A stretch of 47,961 nucleotides of DNA from an uncultured Lachnospiraceae bacterium (GCA_947626415.1 CANQSA010000020.1:1-47961); one strand, 5' to 3'. Shown: positions 1 through 9,250, counted from the stretch's first letter. The notes: generated by a model not told the origin, from the sequence alone. Translations and numbers: made by a program.

Positions 1-76
1 ATTTTGTATAACGCTAATAAACCTCGATATATCCTATACTTTTTCAGCTTTCAATTTTTCTTCATGAAAGAACCCT

Positions 77-113
77 GAAAAAAAGAAAACGCCGCGCGAG
101 CGCCCTCTTTTTT
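77..113 (-). terminator. Possible terminator after the first Rpn-type gene
   Basis: On the minus strand an A-rich/GC-rich left arm can fold against a right arm ending in a run of T, with several G-U pairs. It lies about 40 bases past the stop of the gene ending at 153. The pairing is imperfect, so this is only a candidate. Confidence 0.35.
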
Positions 114-152
114 AACCTTTTTCCGCATCTTATCGGCTTCTGTTTTTCGTTT

Positions 153-1163
153 TCAGTGATCTGTTCCGGCCCGCAAACCCAGCACAGTCTCCAGTGACAG
201 TTTCAGTTTCTGCGCAATGATCTCCGGACTTAATACGTCCAACAATTCCCTTGCATTCTCTAATCTGTTAAGTTCCATACCAATTTCTTTTCCACGCTCC
301 ATGCCAATCTTTTCTCCGCGCTCCAGCGCATCCCGCTCGATCGCTTCACTCCAGTTACACATCTCCTGCATCCTCCCTTCTGTCTCCGGATCCATCCGGA
401 TCCCAAACTCTTCCGTTAATATATCTCTCTTCTCTGTAAAACTCAGTTTCAGGGAAAAGATCGTCGTCAGCAGCCGGATCAGCGGCGTACTCTCTTCCGG
501 CTCCGGCAGTTCTTTCGGCAGCCCGATCAGAATGACCCGCATCAAGTCGCACCGCTTCCGATCTCCGTACTCCCCATATAGGTTCTCCGGCTGAAATGTG
601 TACCGGGTCACTGTATTCCTGGCTGCCGCAGGCGGATCCGTCAGGATCCAGACAGAATTCACTGTCAGGATCTGTTCATAATGGGAATCTGTAAACTCCC
701 TGCCCTGCTGCGATGATATTACCCGGGAACAGTAAAAGACCGCCCGTGCTTCAATCCAATATCCGGTGAAGCCGCAGTTCTGCGCTTCCACGTCCACCAG
801 CGTCTTCCGATAACTGCCCGCTGTCTGCTCCGGCGCCAGCGCGGAAATCAGAATATCCAAGGTAATGACTCCCTCCCCGGGGATTCTGCTCTCTGTATTC
901 TCTCCTTTGACCAGCGGCGGCACCGCATCCGCCGGAATACCAAACGACCGGGCTTGCTCTCCTGTGCCGACCGGGGCTGCGGAAAGAGCAGGTGCTTCGA
1001 TCAGTCGCGCGACCTCCTCCGGATCCATCCCTTCATACTCCGGAACGACTCCCACCAGGATATGGGCAAGGATAATCCGGTACGACAGGATCGCCTTCGC
1101 ATAGGCATCATATCGTATCTTCATATCCGCAACCTCCAGATCGCAGTACAAGTTCTTATCCAT
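153..1163 (-). CDS. Rpn/PD-(D/E)XK nuclease family putative transposase (paralog 1)
   Basis: A 336-residue protein resembling the Rpn-type PD-(D/E)XK 'transposase' proteins that are multiplied in Lachnospiraceae. The nuclease core is suggested by a predicted strand carrying an Asp (ITLDILISA, near residue 100) followed by a D-x-E-x-Q motif (VDVEAQ, near residue 125), the arrangement that binds metal in this fold. The C-terminal third has a charged helix with short ERGxxIGME repeats and ends in a tail (KLKLSLETVL) nearly identical to that of the paralog at 43512-44117, which marks a common origin. The ATG at 1163 has an AAGGAGAAGG ribosome site. The gene is monocistronic, with a near-consensus promoter about 110 bases upstream. 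Rpn proteins in E. coli promote RecA-independent recombination; whether this one is active is unknown. Confidence 0.75.
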   Translation of the reverse strand: MDKNLYCDLEVADMKIRYDAYAKAILSYRIILAHILVGVVPEYEGMDPEEVARLIEAPALSAAPVGTGEQARSFGIPADAVPPLVKGENTESRIPGEGVITLDILISALAPEQTAGSYRKTLVDVEAQNCGFTGYWIEARAVFYCSRVISSQQGREFTDSHYEQILTVNSVWILTDPPAAARNTVTRYTFQPENLYGEYGDRKRCDLMRVILIGLPKELPEPEESTPLIRLLTTIFSLKLSFTEKRDILTEEFGIRMDPETEGRMQEMCNWSEAIERDALERGEKIGMERGKEIGMELNRLENARELLDVLSPEIIAQKLKLSLETVLGLRAGTDH

Positions 1164-1263
1164 AGCTGCCTTCTCCTTTCACTATAATATAAATTTATAC
1201 ATTTTTCAACTATAAAATTGCATTTATTTTTGTCGAGTTTAAATCATTTTGTGATGCATCATG

Positions 1264-1292
1264 ATTCTAATATATAATTATCTTTTTGTCAA
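1264..1292 (-). promoter_or_regulatory. Promoter of Rpn-type paralog 1
   Basis: TTGACA (1287-1292) and TAGAAT (1264-1269) are separated by exactly 17 bases. It is followed by an AT-rich leader of about 100 bases before the ATG at 1163, a layout shared with the other two Rpn-type genes in the window. Confidence 0.7.
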
Positions 1293-1346
1293 TACATATT
1301 TATAGATTATTTGTGATTTTCAGTATGGAAAAGGATATTTTTTCTC

Positions 1347-1380
1347 CGAAAAAAAAGGGATGCCTTTTGGCATCCCTTTG
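1347..1380 (-). terminator. Terminator of the repeat-bearing surface protein gene
   Basis: A perfect stem AAAGGGATGCC / GGCATCCCTTT with a four-base loop, followed on the minus strand by eight T. It lies just past the stop at 1404. Confidence 0.9.
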
Positions 1381-1403
1381 ATTCGAATCAAATTATCTAT
1401 AAA

Positions 1404-2261
1404 TTATTCGGTTACTTTCTTCTTCTGTAATACAACAACTACTGCTGCAGCTGCTACTGCCAGTACTGCTACTGCGTAAGGAGCTACATCGCCTGTGGTT
1501 GCGCCGCCTGCATTACCATTGCCTGCCGGTGCATCTGTACCAGCACCTGTGTTACCGCCTGCTGCCGGAGTATCATTACCGCCTGCTGCCGGAGTATCGT
1601 TGCCGCCTGCTGCCGGAGTATCATTACCACCTGCTGCCGGAGTATCATTACCACCTGCTGCCGGAGTATCGTTGCCGCCTGCTGCTGCGCCGTTTGTAAA
1701 CTTAACGTTTGTCAGGTTTACTTTCTCACCGCCCAGATGAATGCTTAATTCATCTGCCAGGTTCGGGATTTCCGGAGTAACGCCAACAAACTGATAAGTG
1801 TTGCTGCCAGCTTTCATATCATAAGTGAAAGTTAACACATTACCTGCTCTCTTAACATTAACCGTTACATCAGCGTCAGCCATATCTGCTGCCCATACTG
1901 CCCAATCTTCCGGCTGACCGGTCCATGTTGTCAACTGATCCTGGCCCCATGTTCCTAATGCATCATTATAAGCACCAGTACCAGCGCCTACACCAAATGC
2001 ATCTGCTCTCATGGTAATGAAGTTTCCATCAGCATCAAACAACTCTACAGCAAAATTAAACCAGTTTGCTGAAGTATCATGGCTGGCATTATGGAATGTA
2101 TAGGTTACATCAAAATCACCAGCGCCCAAAGCTTCGTCACCGGTATTTGCAGAACCCAATCCACCAGTGATATCAACATCAGCTGTATCAGCGAATGCTG
2201 ACATTGCGCTTGTGACTGTCATAACTGCAGCAAGCGCAACTGCGAAAATTTTCTTTTTCAT
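1404..2261 (-). CDS. Secreted surface protein with octapeptide repeats and C-terminal membrane anchor
   Basis: A 285-residue exported protein of unknown function. The start is the ATG at 2261, about 10 bases after a GAAGGAGGAA ribosome site; the longer frame would begin with TTG downstream of that site. Residues 1-25 form a signal peptide (MKKKIFAVALAAVMTV, cleavage after SAFA). Residues about 30-190 are rich in aromatic residues, Asp and Gly and look like a beta-sandwich, possibly a carbohydrate-binding module; this is a guess from composition. Then follow five copies of AAGGNDTP, a Gly/Ala/Thr linker, a hydrophobic segment and a QKKKVTE tail. There is no LPXTG motif, so it is probably held by the membrane segment, with the repeats as a wall-spanning stalk. 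It is monocistronic, with its own promoter and terminator. Confidence 0.75.
   Translation of the reverse strand: MKKKIFAVALAAVMTVTSAMSAFADTADVDITGGLGSANTGDEALGAGDFDVTYTFHNASHDTSANWFNFAVELFDADGNFITMRADAFGVGAGTGAYNDALGTWGQDQLTTWTGQPEDWAVWAADMADADVTVNVKRAGNVLTFTYDMKAGSNTYQFVGVTPEIPNLADELSIHLGGEKVNLTNVKFTNGAAAGGNDTPAAGGNDTPAAGGNDTPAAGGNDTPAAGGNDTPAAGGNTGAGTDAPAGNGNAGGATTGDVAPYAVAVLAVAAAAVVVVLQKKKVTE
1560..1686 (-). repeat. 24-bp tandem repeat encoding AAGGNDTP
   Basis: Five near-identical 24-base units lie in frame inside the surface protein gene, with partial units at both ends. Units differ only at synonymous positions, which suggests recent expansion and possible length variation between strains. 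Confidence 0.9.
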
Positions 2262-2350
2262 TTCAGAAAATTCCTCCTTCAATAATAGTTTGATTCTTTT
2301 TTGTTAAAAAAAGATGTACATATAACTGTACGATAATTTGATTCTTTTTC

Positions 2351-2379
2351 ATCTTACTCTGTTTTGCCGAAGTTGTCAA
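2351..2379 (-). promoter_or_regulatory. Promoter of the surface protein gene
   Basis: TTGACA (2374-2379), 17 bases, TAAGAT (2351-2356). The leader of about 80 bases contains a small GTACA/TGTAC hairpin (about 2315-2331). Confidence 0.75.
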
Positions 2380-2498
2380 TACATTCTTCACATTTTCAAC
2401 ATACTTTTTTTTGTTAAAAACCACTACTTTTTCCTCTGTAAAAATATGTTTTTTATACATTTCACCAAAAGATTTTAGCGCTTTTTCAAATAATTCTG

Positions 2499-2527
2499 TT
2501 GTCATCGCACACATTTTGTTTTAAAAT
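2499..2527 (+). promoter_or_regulatory. Promoter of the DegV-PRTase operon
   Basis: TTGTCA (2499-2504), 17 bases, TAAAAT (2522-2527), just upstream of the AAGGAGA ribosome site of the DegV gene. It is divergent from the surface protein promoter. Confidence 0.7.
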
Positions 2528-2550
2528 AGAAGCAGGAAGGAGATGATATT

Positions 2551-3420
2551 TTGGATTCATTTGTAGTTTCAACAGATTCTACCTGTGATCTTCCGGCTGA
2601 TTATCTGCAGAAGCACCGGATTCCGGTGATTCCGCTTTTGTACCAGCTGGATGATATTACATACGGGGCCGGAACGGAATTGGATGCTCATGAATTTTAT
2701 GAAATGATGCGGAACGGTAAGATGCCGACGACAATGGCTGCTAATCCGGAATCCGTCCGTTCCATACTGGAGCCGATTCTGGCAGAGGGGAAAGACGTCC
2801 TGCATCTGGCGTTTTCTTCGGGATTAAGCAGCAGTTACAGTGCGGCTGCCATGGCTGCGCAGGAATTGTCCGAACAGTATCCGGACAGAAAGGTGATCGT
2901 CATTGATTCCCTGTGTGCTTCTCTCGGAGAGGGATTATTTGTTTATAAAGCAGTTGAAAAACGGGACGCAGGCATGTCTATTACCGAAGTGGCGCATTGG
3001 CTGACCGCGAATCGTCAGAGCTTTTGTCACATTTTTACCGTGGACGACCTGTTTCATCTGTTCCGGGGCGGCAGAGTAAACCGCGCCACGGCGATCATCG
3101 GTTCTCTTGCCAGCATTAAGCCGATCCTGCATGTGGATTTTGAAGGTCACCTGATTCCCATCGGGAAGGTACGGGGCAGGAAGAAATCCCTGGCTGCTCT
3201 GGTGGATCGAATGGACGAGCTGGCAAAGGGATTTGAAAAAGAAAACACAACCGTATTTATCAGTCACGGAGACTGTCTGGAGGACGCGCAGTATGTGGCG
3301 GATCTGGTACGGGAGAGATTCGGTATTCAAGACATTATGATCAATATGATCTGTCCGACCATCGGCGCCCACTCCGGTCCCGGGACCGTTGCCTTATTCT
3401 TTATGGGACAGCACCGGTAA
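2551..3420 (+). CDS. DegV family fatty-acid-binding protein
   Basis: A 289-residue DegV-fold protein of typical length. The family binds long-chain fatty acids; in Staphylococcus the FakB members present them to the FakA kinase, but no fakA-like gene is visible here. Family signs are the N-terminal STDSTCDLP motif, the TSQPS-type loop region around residues 60-70 (here MPTTMAANPES), FSSGLSSSY near residue 90, and the RGGR segment with SIKPIL around residues 170-190. Translation starts at TTG 2551, eight bases after AAGGAGA. The gene is followed after 26 bases by a phosphoribosyltransferase-like gene that shares its promoter and terminator. The ligand is not predictable from sequence. Confidence 0.9.
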   Translation: MDSFVVSTDSTCDLPADYLQKHRIPVIPLLYQLDDITYGAGTELDAHEFYEMMRNGKMPTTMAANPESVRSILEPILAEGKDVLHLAFSSGLSSSYSAAAMAAQELSEQYPDRKVIVIDSLCASLGEGLFVYKAVEKRDAGMSITEVAHWLTANRQSFCHIFTVDDLFHLFRGGRVNRATAIIGSLASIKPILHVDFEGHLIPIGKVRGRKKSLAALVDRMDELAKGFEKENTTVFISHGDCLEDAQYVADLVRERFGIQDIMINMICPTIGAHSGPGTVALFFMGQHR

Positions 3421-3446
3421 AATAAAAGGAAAGGAAAATAGTATTC

Positions 3447-4088
3447 ATGAACAATCAGATCAAGATTCCTGCAGCGATCAATCCGCAGGTTGTACTTAAG
3501 GTTATCCCGGGGCACTTTGCGACTGCCCATTCTCATATCAATTATTATCTGGATATGACGACGATGAAATCCCGTGCCAGCGAAGCGGAACAGGTCGCAC
3601 GGGCCATGGTGGATTACTATAACATCGGCGGCAAGATCGTTGATACCATCGTCTGCATGGACGGCTGTGAAGTCATCGGCGCGTTTCTGGCCAAAGAGCT
3701 GAGCAAAGCAGGAATTCTTTCTACCAATCAGCATAAGACTATCTATGTGATCAAACCGGAATATGACCCCACGGGGCAGATCATTTTCCGGGATAATATC
3801 GCGCCTGCCATCCGCGGCAAACATGTTCTGCTGCTTCTGGCTTCCGCTACAACCGGCAAAACCGTGAAACGCTGCCTGAATGTGATCCGCTATTATGGCG
3901 GCACGGTAAGCGGCATTTCCGCTATTTTCAGCGCTGTTTCCGAAGTAGACGGACACCGGGTTGATACGATCTTCTCTTCCCGGGACATCCCCGATTACGC
4001 CAGCCATCCGATGCAGGACTGCCCGATGTGCCAGCAGCATCAGAAGATTGACGCCATTGTCAACGGATTCGGCTACAGCCGCTTATAA
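3447..4088 (+). CDS. Orotate-phosphoribosyltransferase-like protein with altered PRPP loop
   Basis: A 213-residue protein with a type I phosphoribosyltransferase fold. The segment HVLLLLASATTGKTVKRCL (near residue 130) aligns with the PRPP-binding signature, usually hydrophobic residues, two acids, then a TTGxT loop. Here the two acidic residues are replaced (LLLAS), while the ATTGKT phosphate loop is kept. A CPMCQQH motif near residue 195 could bind metal. It therefore may bind a nucleotide or PRPP-like ligand without the usual catalysis, perhaps as a regulator. It is second in an operon with degV and has a strong shared terminator. The substrate is unknown, and calling it pyrE would be an over-annotation. 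Confidence 0.65.
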   Translation: MNNQIKIPAAINPQVVLKVIPGHFATAHSHINYYLDMTTMKSRASEAEQVARAMVDYYNIGGKIVDTIVCMDGCEVIGAFLAKELSKAGILSTNQHKTIYVIKPEYDPTGQIIFRDNIAPAIRGKHVLLLLASATTGKTVKRCLNVIRYYGGTVSGISAIFSAVSEVDGHRVDTIFSSRDIPDYASHPMQDCPMCQQHQKIDAIVNGFGYSRL

Positions 4089-4111
4089 GAATATAATAGG
4101 AAACCCAGATA

Positions 4112-4170
4112 CAGAAAGAGGGCATCCCTCAAGTCATTTCAAATGACTTTTGGGATACCCTCTGTATTTT
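4112..4170. terminator. Bidirectional terminator between PRTase-like gene and lipoprotein gene
   Basis: A long stem pairs AAGAGGG-ATCCC-AAGTCATTT with AAATGACTT-GGGAT-CCCTCT, with a T-rich run following on the plus strand and a TTTCTGT tract on the minus strand. It serves the converging transcripts that end at 4088 and 4186. Confidence 0.85.
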
Positions 4171-4185
4171 TTCCTTTATAACAGA

Positions 4186-5397
4186 TCAAACCGTATCTCC
4201 GGCATCGGAAAATACATCATCCAGACTTCCGTCTTCCAGTGCGTCGCCAAAGGCGTCAGCGACCTGAGAAAACATCCCCAGCAGGTCTTTCAAAGCAGTC
4301 GCTTTCTCCGGTACGGATACCGTTTCCGTCTGTCCTTCCTTCACTTCCATGGTAAACGCAGTCGTTACCGTCTGCGCCGTCATATCCATCGACAGAGCCA
4401 CAACCCGGTTTCCTTTTTCTCCGGTCACACCGAAAGAAAGATCTAGGCTGGTATTGTCCATCTCTTCTGCCGCCTCACCGTCGGATGCTCCCGCTTCGGC
4501 GCATTTCTGTTTCAGATCTTCTCCGTTCTTCTGCAGATATTGATACAGCGCATCATTTTCACCCTTTTGCTCTTTTAATCTGGTCATATAGGTATCGATC
4601 AGTCCCGGCAGTTCGTTCTTCATAAACGCGGTCAGATCATTTTTCAGCGTATCCGCATTGTCTGCGCCTATGTGAACCTTCACGGACTTCTCCTGAACCG
4701 TCAGCATACTTCCCAGCGCATTGACTACTTTTTCTCCGCCGACATCCAAAGCCAGAGACGCCCATGCCAGAATATCCTCCTGTGTCACATTTTCAAAGCC
4801 CTCAATGTTTCCCAGCATACTCGGCAGCTGATCTCCCTGATACTGCTCCAGCAGATTCTGCATCGCGTCCAGATTATCGCCCAGCAGATCCTGCAGATCT
4901 TCTTTGGTAAAGGAAAGGTAGTCATTTCCGACAAGACCTTTCATTGCGCCGTATTGCCCGGCAGCCGTCGGATCGATCGTTTCCATAACGGCAGTCAGCG
5001 CATCGATCAGCTTGGTGGTATTTACATAAACCGTACCGTTTGCCCAGATCACTTCCAGCGCTTCCGCAGGGGTTCCTTTCAGATCTAATGACAGCAGCAG
5101 CTTTCCGCTGTTGTCGCCGGATGACACAACCTGATACTGCAGCTTAAATGCGTCTGAACCCAGATAAGTCTGTGCCAGCGTCTTCAGATTTTCACCGCCC
5201 AGCGTAATGCTTCCGGAAACAGAACCTGTTTTGAGATCACCCAGATCTGCCGCCAGCGCGGAAATCTGTTCCTCGGGTGAAACCGTCGGCGTCTCCGGAA
5301 CCGCACCGGCATCTTTCTCGTCTCCGCAGCCTGCCATCAGCATGCCTGTCATAATGACGCAAAGTAAAAGTGCCCAAACTTTTTTTAAACGTTTCAT
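4186..5397 (-). CDS. Lipoprotein of unknown function
   Basis: A 403-residue predicted lipoprotein. The start is the ATG at 5397, eight bases after GGAGG; the in-frame ATG at 5409 overlaps that site and is rejected. Residues 1-22 are a lipoprotein signal peptide ending in the lipobox LMAGC, followed by an acidic, Pro/Thr-rich linker. The body (about residues 50-370) alternates amphipathic strands (SVSGSITLGGENLKTL, KLLLSLDLKG) with helices, a LolA/DUF-type pattern seen in clostridial lipoproteins of unknown role. The tail is strongly acidic. It begins 35 bases after the purL stop without a clear promoter, so read-through from purL is possible, but no functional link is evident. Confidence 0.65.
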   Translation of the reverse strand: MKRLKKVWALLLCVIMTGMLMAGCGDEKDAGAVPETPTVSPEEQISALAADLGDLKTGSVSGSITLGGENLKTLAQTYLGSDAFKLQYQVVSSGDNSGKLLLSLDLKGTPAEALEVIWANGTVYVNTTKLIDALTAVMETIDPTAAGQYGAMKGLVGNDYLSFTKEDLQDLLGDNLDAMQNLLEQYQGDQLPSMLGNIEGFENVTQEDILAWASLALDVGGEKVVNALGSMLTVQEKSVKVHIGADNADTLKNDLTAFMKNELPGLIDTYMTRLKEQKGENDALYQYLQKNGEDLKQKCAEAGASDGEAAEEMDNTSLDLSFGVTGEKGNRVVALSMDMTAQTVTTAFTMEVKEGQTETVSVPEKATALKDLLGMFSQVADAFGDALEDGSLDDVFSDAGDTV

Positions 5398-5432
5398 TGT
5401 TTCCTCCATTTCTGATTGTTTTCACCAACCCA

Positions 5433-8400
5433 TTACATAAAGTATTGTACTCCGGATTCGAAAATTTTCAAGTCCTGTTCTCCTGTAATATTTTTGGCAA
5501 CACTGCTTCCTTTTCGTTCCACATGCGCCATTTTTCCGAAGCATCTGCCGTCCGGACTGGTAATCCCTTCGATTGCGGCGTAGGAGCCGTTGATATTCCA
5601 CTCTTCATCCATCGTCGGGTTTCCGGCTTCATCCACATACTGGGTCGCCACCTGCCCGTTGGCAAATAACCGGTCGATCCACGCTTTGTCCGCTACGAAC
5701 CGTCCCTCGCCGTGAGACGCCGGATTTACATAGACGCCGCCCAGCTTTGCCAGCCGCAGCCACGGAGACCGATTGGAAACAACCTTTGTATAAACCATCT
5801 TGGAAATATGGCGGTTAATGGTATTGTAAGTCAGCGTCGGTGCGCTGGCGTCCTGTCCGGTAATGGCGCCGTTCGGTACCAGTCCCAGTTTGATCAGGGC
5901 CTGGAATCCATTACAGATTCCCAGCGCCAGACCATCTCGTTCCTCTAACAGCCGGTGCACCGCTTCTTCTATTTTAGCATTGCGGAACGCAGTGGCAAAG
6001 AATTTGGCTGAGCCATCCGGTTCGTCGCCTGCGCTGAAACCGCCCGGGAACATGATAATCTGCGCCTGGTCGATGCAGGCTTCAAATTCATTCACGGAAT
6101 CCCGGATATCTTCTGCCGTCAGATTCTTAAACACCTTAGTCACAACCTGCGCGCCTGCCTGTTCAAAGGCCTTCGCTGTATCATATTCACAGTTGGTACC
6201 CGGAAATACCGGAATAAATACTGTGGGCTTTGCCACCCTGTGCTTACAGATGTATATATCCTTTGTATCGTATACCGGCGTATCCAGCACAGCAGTGTCC
6301 TCACTGCTTCTGGTCGGAAATACCTTTTCCAATGTCTGCGTCCACGCTGTCAGCGCTTCTTCCATCGGAATCGTAACATCACGATATACAAAACATGCCT
6401 GATCGGTTACAGACGCTACTTTCCGGTACGGCACCGAAATCTCAGCCAGACGGTCTGCCGGTACTTCCGCGATCAGATTCCCGAACTCCGCCGCAAACAG
6501 ATCTTCCGCCGCAAGGTCAGCTTCCACCGTCACGCCCAACTTATTGCCGAACGCCATCTTGCTTAACGCTGCCGCCAGACCCTTGGAGTCCAGCGCATAG
6601 GCAGATCGGATCACGCCCTTCTGGATCAGCTGGCGGATTGCGTCATACAGCGCCATCACCTGTTCGTAATCCGGCTTCTCATAGGCATCCCGTACAATGT
6701 CAAATTTTACGATCACGTTGCCTGCCTGCTTTAATTCCGGCGTGATGATATCCGGTTCCTTTGCCACATCCACTGCAAAGGAAACCAGTGTCGGCGGCAC
6801 GTCAATATCGTTAAACGTACCGGACATACTGTCCTTCCCGCCGATCGACGGCAGGCCGAAGCCTATCTGTGCATCGTAAGCGCCCAGCAATGCCGCAAAC
6901 GGCTGACTCCACCGTTTCGGGTCTTCCGTCATTCTGCGGAAATATTCCTGAAAAGTAAAGCGGATCTTTTTATAGTCGCCTCCGGCAGCCACGATCTTAG
7001 CAATCGACTCTACTACTGCGTAAATCGCGCCGTGATACGGGCTCCATTTCGATAAATAAGGATCAAATCCATAGCTCATCATGGTAACGGTATCGCATTT
7101 TCCTTTTAATACGGGCAGCTTCGCGACCATGCTCTGCGTCTCGGTCAGCTGATACCTGCCCCCGTATGGCATAAATACGGAACCCGCGCCGATAGAACCG
7201 TCAAACCGTTCCACCAGTCCTTTCTGAGAGCAGACATTCAGGTCGGAAAGCGTCTCCAGCCATTTTGCCCTGACGTCGGAGACTGCCTCCCTGCGGAAAT
7301 AATTCTTCGCTTCATCCGGCATATCTACAGAAACTGCCGCTTCCTGATGTGCTCCGTTGGTATCCAGAAATGCTCTGGAAATATTAACGATCTCTTTTCC
7401 TCTCCAGTTCATCACCAGTCTGGGTTCTTCGGTTACGACCGCAACCGTTACGGCTTCCAGATTCTCTTCATTGGCATATGCCAGGAACTGATCGACATCT
7501 TTCGGCGCTACTACAACCGCCATACGCTCCTGTGATTCGGAAATGGCAATTTCCGTACCGTCCAGGCCCGCATACTTCTTCGGAACCCGATCCAGATCGA
7601 TGCGAAGTCCGTCCGCCAGTTCGCCAATGGCAACAGACACGCCGCCTGCGCCGAAATCGTTGCATTTCTTGATCAGCCTGCTTACTTCTTCTCTTCTGAA
7701 TAACCGCTGTATCTTACGCTCTGTCGGCGCATTTCCTTTCTGTACTTCCGCGCCGCAGGTCTCTATGGACTGTTCGGTGTGCACTTTAGAGGAACCGGTT
7801 GCGCCGCCGCAGCCGTCACGGCCGGTCCTTCCGCCCAGCAGAATGATCCGGTCTCCGGGGTCCGAAGTCTCGCGGATCACCGCGCGCCGGGGCGCCGCTC
7901 CCATAACCGCGCCGATCTCCATACGCTTTGCCACATAATCCGGATGATAAATCTCTTTTACCAGGCCGGTTGCCAGCCCGATCTGATTGCCATAGGAACT
8001 GTATCCGTTGGCAGCGCCGCGCACCAGCTTCTTCTGGGGCAGCTTGCCCTTTAATGTCTCTTTCATGGAACGGGTCGGATCAGCCGCGCCGGTGACACGC
8101 ATAGCCTGATAAACATAAGTACGGCCCGACAACGGGTCACGGATCGCGCCGCCCAGACAAGTGGCGGCACCGCCAAACGGCTCGATCTCAGTCGGATGGT
8201 TATGCGTCTCATTCTTAAAGTTCACCAGCCATTCTTCCGTAACGCCGTCTATCTCTACCGGCACTACGATCGAGCAGGCGTTGATCTCATCGCTCTCCTC
8301 CTGATCCTCCAGTTTCCCTTCTTTTTTCAATTTTCGCATTGCCATCAGCGCCAGATCCATCAGACAGATGAATTTATCTTCTCTGCCCGCAAAGATCTCC

Positions 8401-9179
8401 TGATGCGCCGCTACATATTCTTCATAGGTCTTCTGGATCGGAGTCCGGTAATATCCTTCGTCAAACGCTACATCTGTCAGTTCCGTCTGAAATGTAGTAT
8501 GGCGGCAGTGATCTGACCAATAGGTATCCAGTACCCGGATCTCCGTCATGGACGGGTCCCGGTCTTCCTCTTTCTTATAATAATTCTGAATGTGCAGGAA
8601 ATCTTTAAAAGTCATGGCCAGATTCAGAGAATCATAGAGCGCTTTCAGGTCTGCCTCTGCCATTGTGCGGAATCCGTCAAAGATGATCACATCCGCCGGA
8701 TCTTCAAATACCGTCACCAGGGTCTCCGGTTTCTCCAGTCCGGTTTCTCTGGAATCCACCGGGTTAATGCAGAAGGCCTTAATGGCAGCCAGCTGTTCCG
8801 GCGTCACTTCCCCAATAATCACATAAGTGGTCGCTGTCCGGATTACCGGCTCCTCGTCCTCTTTTAAAAACTTGACACACTGCTCCGCGGAATCCGCGCG
8901 CTGATCAAACTGTCCCGGCAGATACTCGACACTGAATACCGCGTCCTTTTCCCCGCAGGAAAACGTCTCCTCATATACATCATCTACCGGCGGTTCGGAA
9001 AATACGGAAGTCAGCGCCTGCCGGTAGGTCTCCTCGGATAAATTCTCCACGTCATACCGTACCAGGACCCTGACATCTGTAATCGTCTTAATATCCAGAT
9101 AATTCCGAATCTCATGCCGCAGTTCCTTTGCCTTTACCGCATAAGGTTCCTTCTTCTCTACGTAAACTCTTTTAACCAT
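5433..9179 (-). CDS. purL: Phosphoribosylformylglycinamidine synthase, single-chain
   Basis: Converts FGAR plus glutamine and ATP to FGAM in purine synthesis. At 1248 residues it is the fused single-chain form rather than separate PurS/PurL/PurQ. The N-terminal PurS-like part (about 1-150) precedes the two ATP-grasp-like AIRS-type halves, with motifs such as NETHNHPTEIEPFGGAATCLGGAIRD quoted here in part (THNHPTEIEPFGG) and GGKDSMSG. The C-terminal class I glutamine amidotransferase domain (about 1000-1248) has FPGGFSAGDE and the nucleophile Cys1089 in LGICNGFQ. The start is the ATG at 9179, behind GGAGGAACAGAAT; the longer start at 9233 would leave only about a 10-base leader from the promoter. 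The gene is isolated from other purine genes. Confidence 0.97.
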   Translation of the reverse strand: MVKRVYVEKKEPYAVKAKELRHEIRNYLDIKTITDVRVLVRYDVENLSEETYRQALTSVFSEPPVDDVYEETFSCGEKDAVFSVEYLPGQFDQRADSAEQCVKFLKEDEEPVIRTATTYVIIGEVTPEQLAAIKAFCINPVDSRETGLEKPETLVTVFEDPADVIIFDGFRTMAEADLKALYDSLNLAMTFKDFLHIQNYYKKEEDRDPSMTEIRVLDTYWSDHCRHTTFQTELTDVAFDEGYYRTPIQKTYEEYVAAHQEIFAGREDKFICLMDLALMAMRKLKKEGKLEDQEESDEINACSIVVPVEIDGVTEEWLVNFKNETHNHPTEIEPFGGAATCLGGAIRDPLSGRTYVYQAMRVTGAADPTRSMKETLKGKLPQKKLVRGAANGYSSYGNQIGLATGLVKEIYHPDYVAKRMEIGAVMGAAPRRAVIRETSDPGDRIILLGGRTGRDGCGGATGSSKVHTEQSIETCGAEVQKGNAPTERKIQRLFRREEVSRLIKKCNDFGAGGVSVAIGELADGLRIDLDRVPKKYAGLDGTEIAISESQERMAVVVAPKDVDQFLAYANEENLEAVTVAVVTEEPRLVMNWRGKEIVNISRAFLDTNGAHQEAAVSVDMPDEAKNYFRREAVSDVRAKWLETLSDLNVCSQKGLVERFDGSIGAGSVFMPYGGRYQLTETQSMVAKLPVLKGKCDTVTMMSYGFDPYLSKWSPYHGAIYAVVESIAKIVAAGGDYKKIRFTFQEYFRRMTEDPKRWSQPFAALLGAYDAQIGFGLPSIGGKDSMSGTFNDIDVPPTLVSFAVDVAKEPDIITPELKQAGNVIVKFDIVRDAYEKPDYEQVMALYDAIRQLIQKGVIRSAYALDSKGLAAALSKMAFGNKLGVTVEADLAAEDLFAAEFGNLIAEVPADRLAEISVPYRKVASVTDQACFVYRDVTIPMEEALTAWTQTLEKVFPTRSSEDTAVLDTPVYDTKDIYICKHRVAKPTVFIPVFPGTNCEYDTAKAFEQAGAQVVTKVFKNLTAEDIRDSVNEFEACIDQAQIIMFPGGFSAGDEPDGSAKFFATAFRNAKIEEAVHRLLEERDGLALGICNGFQALIKLGLVPNGAITGQDASAPTLTYNTINRHISKMVYTKVVSNRSPWLRLAKLGGVYVNPASHGEGRFVADKAWIDRLFANGQVATQYVDEAGNPTMDEEWNINGSYAAIEGITSPDGRCFGKMAHVERKGSSVAKNITGEQDLKIFESGVQYFM

Positions 9180-9250
9180 ATATTCTGTTCCTCCACTTGT
9201 GCCGGTCCGCCCGCTTTTATCATAATCGGACATCCTTCATTTATGGCTAC

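Noticed and set aside
1560-1686. CRISPR-like short repeats
   Set aside because: The units are contiguous, 24 bases, in frame and have no spacers; they encode a protein repeat.
2263-2514. 83-residue open frame on the minus strand
   Set aside because: It covers the two divergent promoters and the surface protein ribosome site, has no ribosome site of its own, and is Lys/Val-rich from AT content.
9180-9233. Longer PurL start at 9233
   Set aside because: It would leave about a 10-base leader from the promoter and has a badly spaced ribosome site; 9179 has GGAGG at good spacing.
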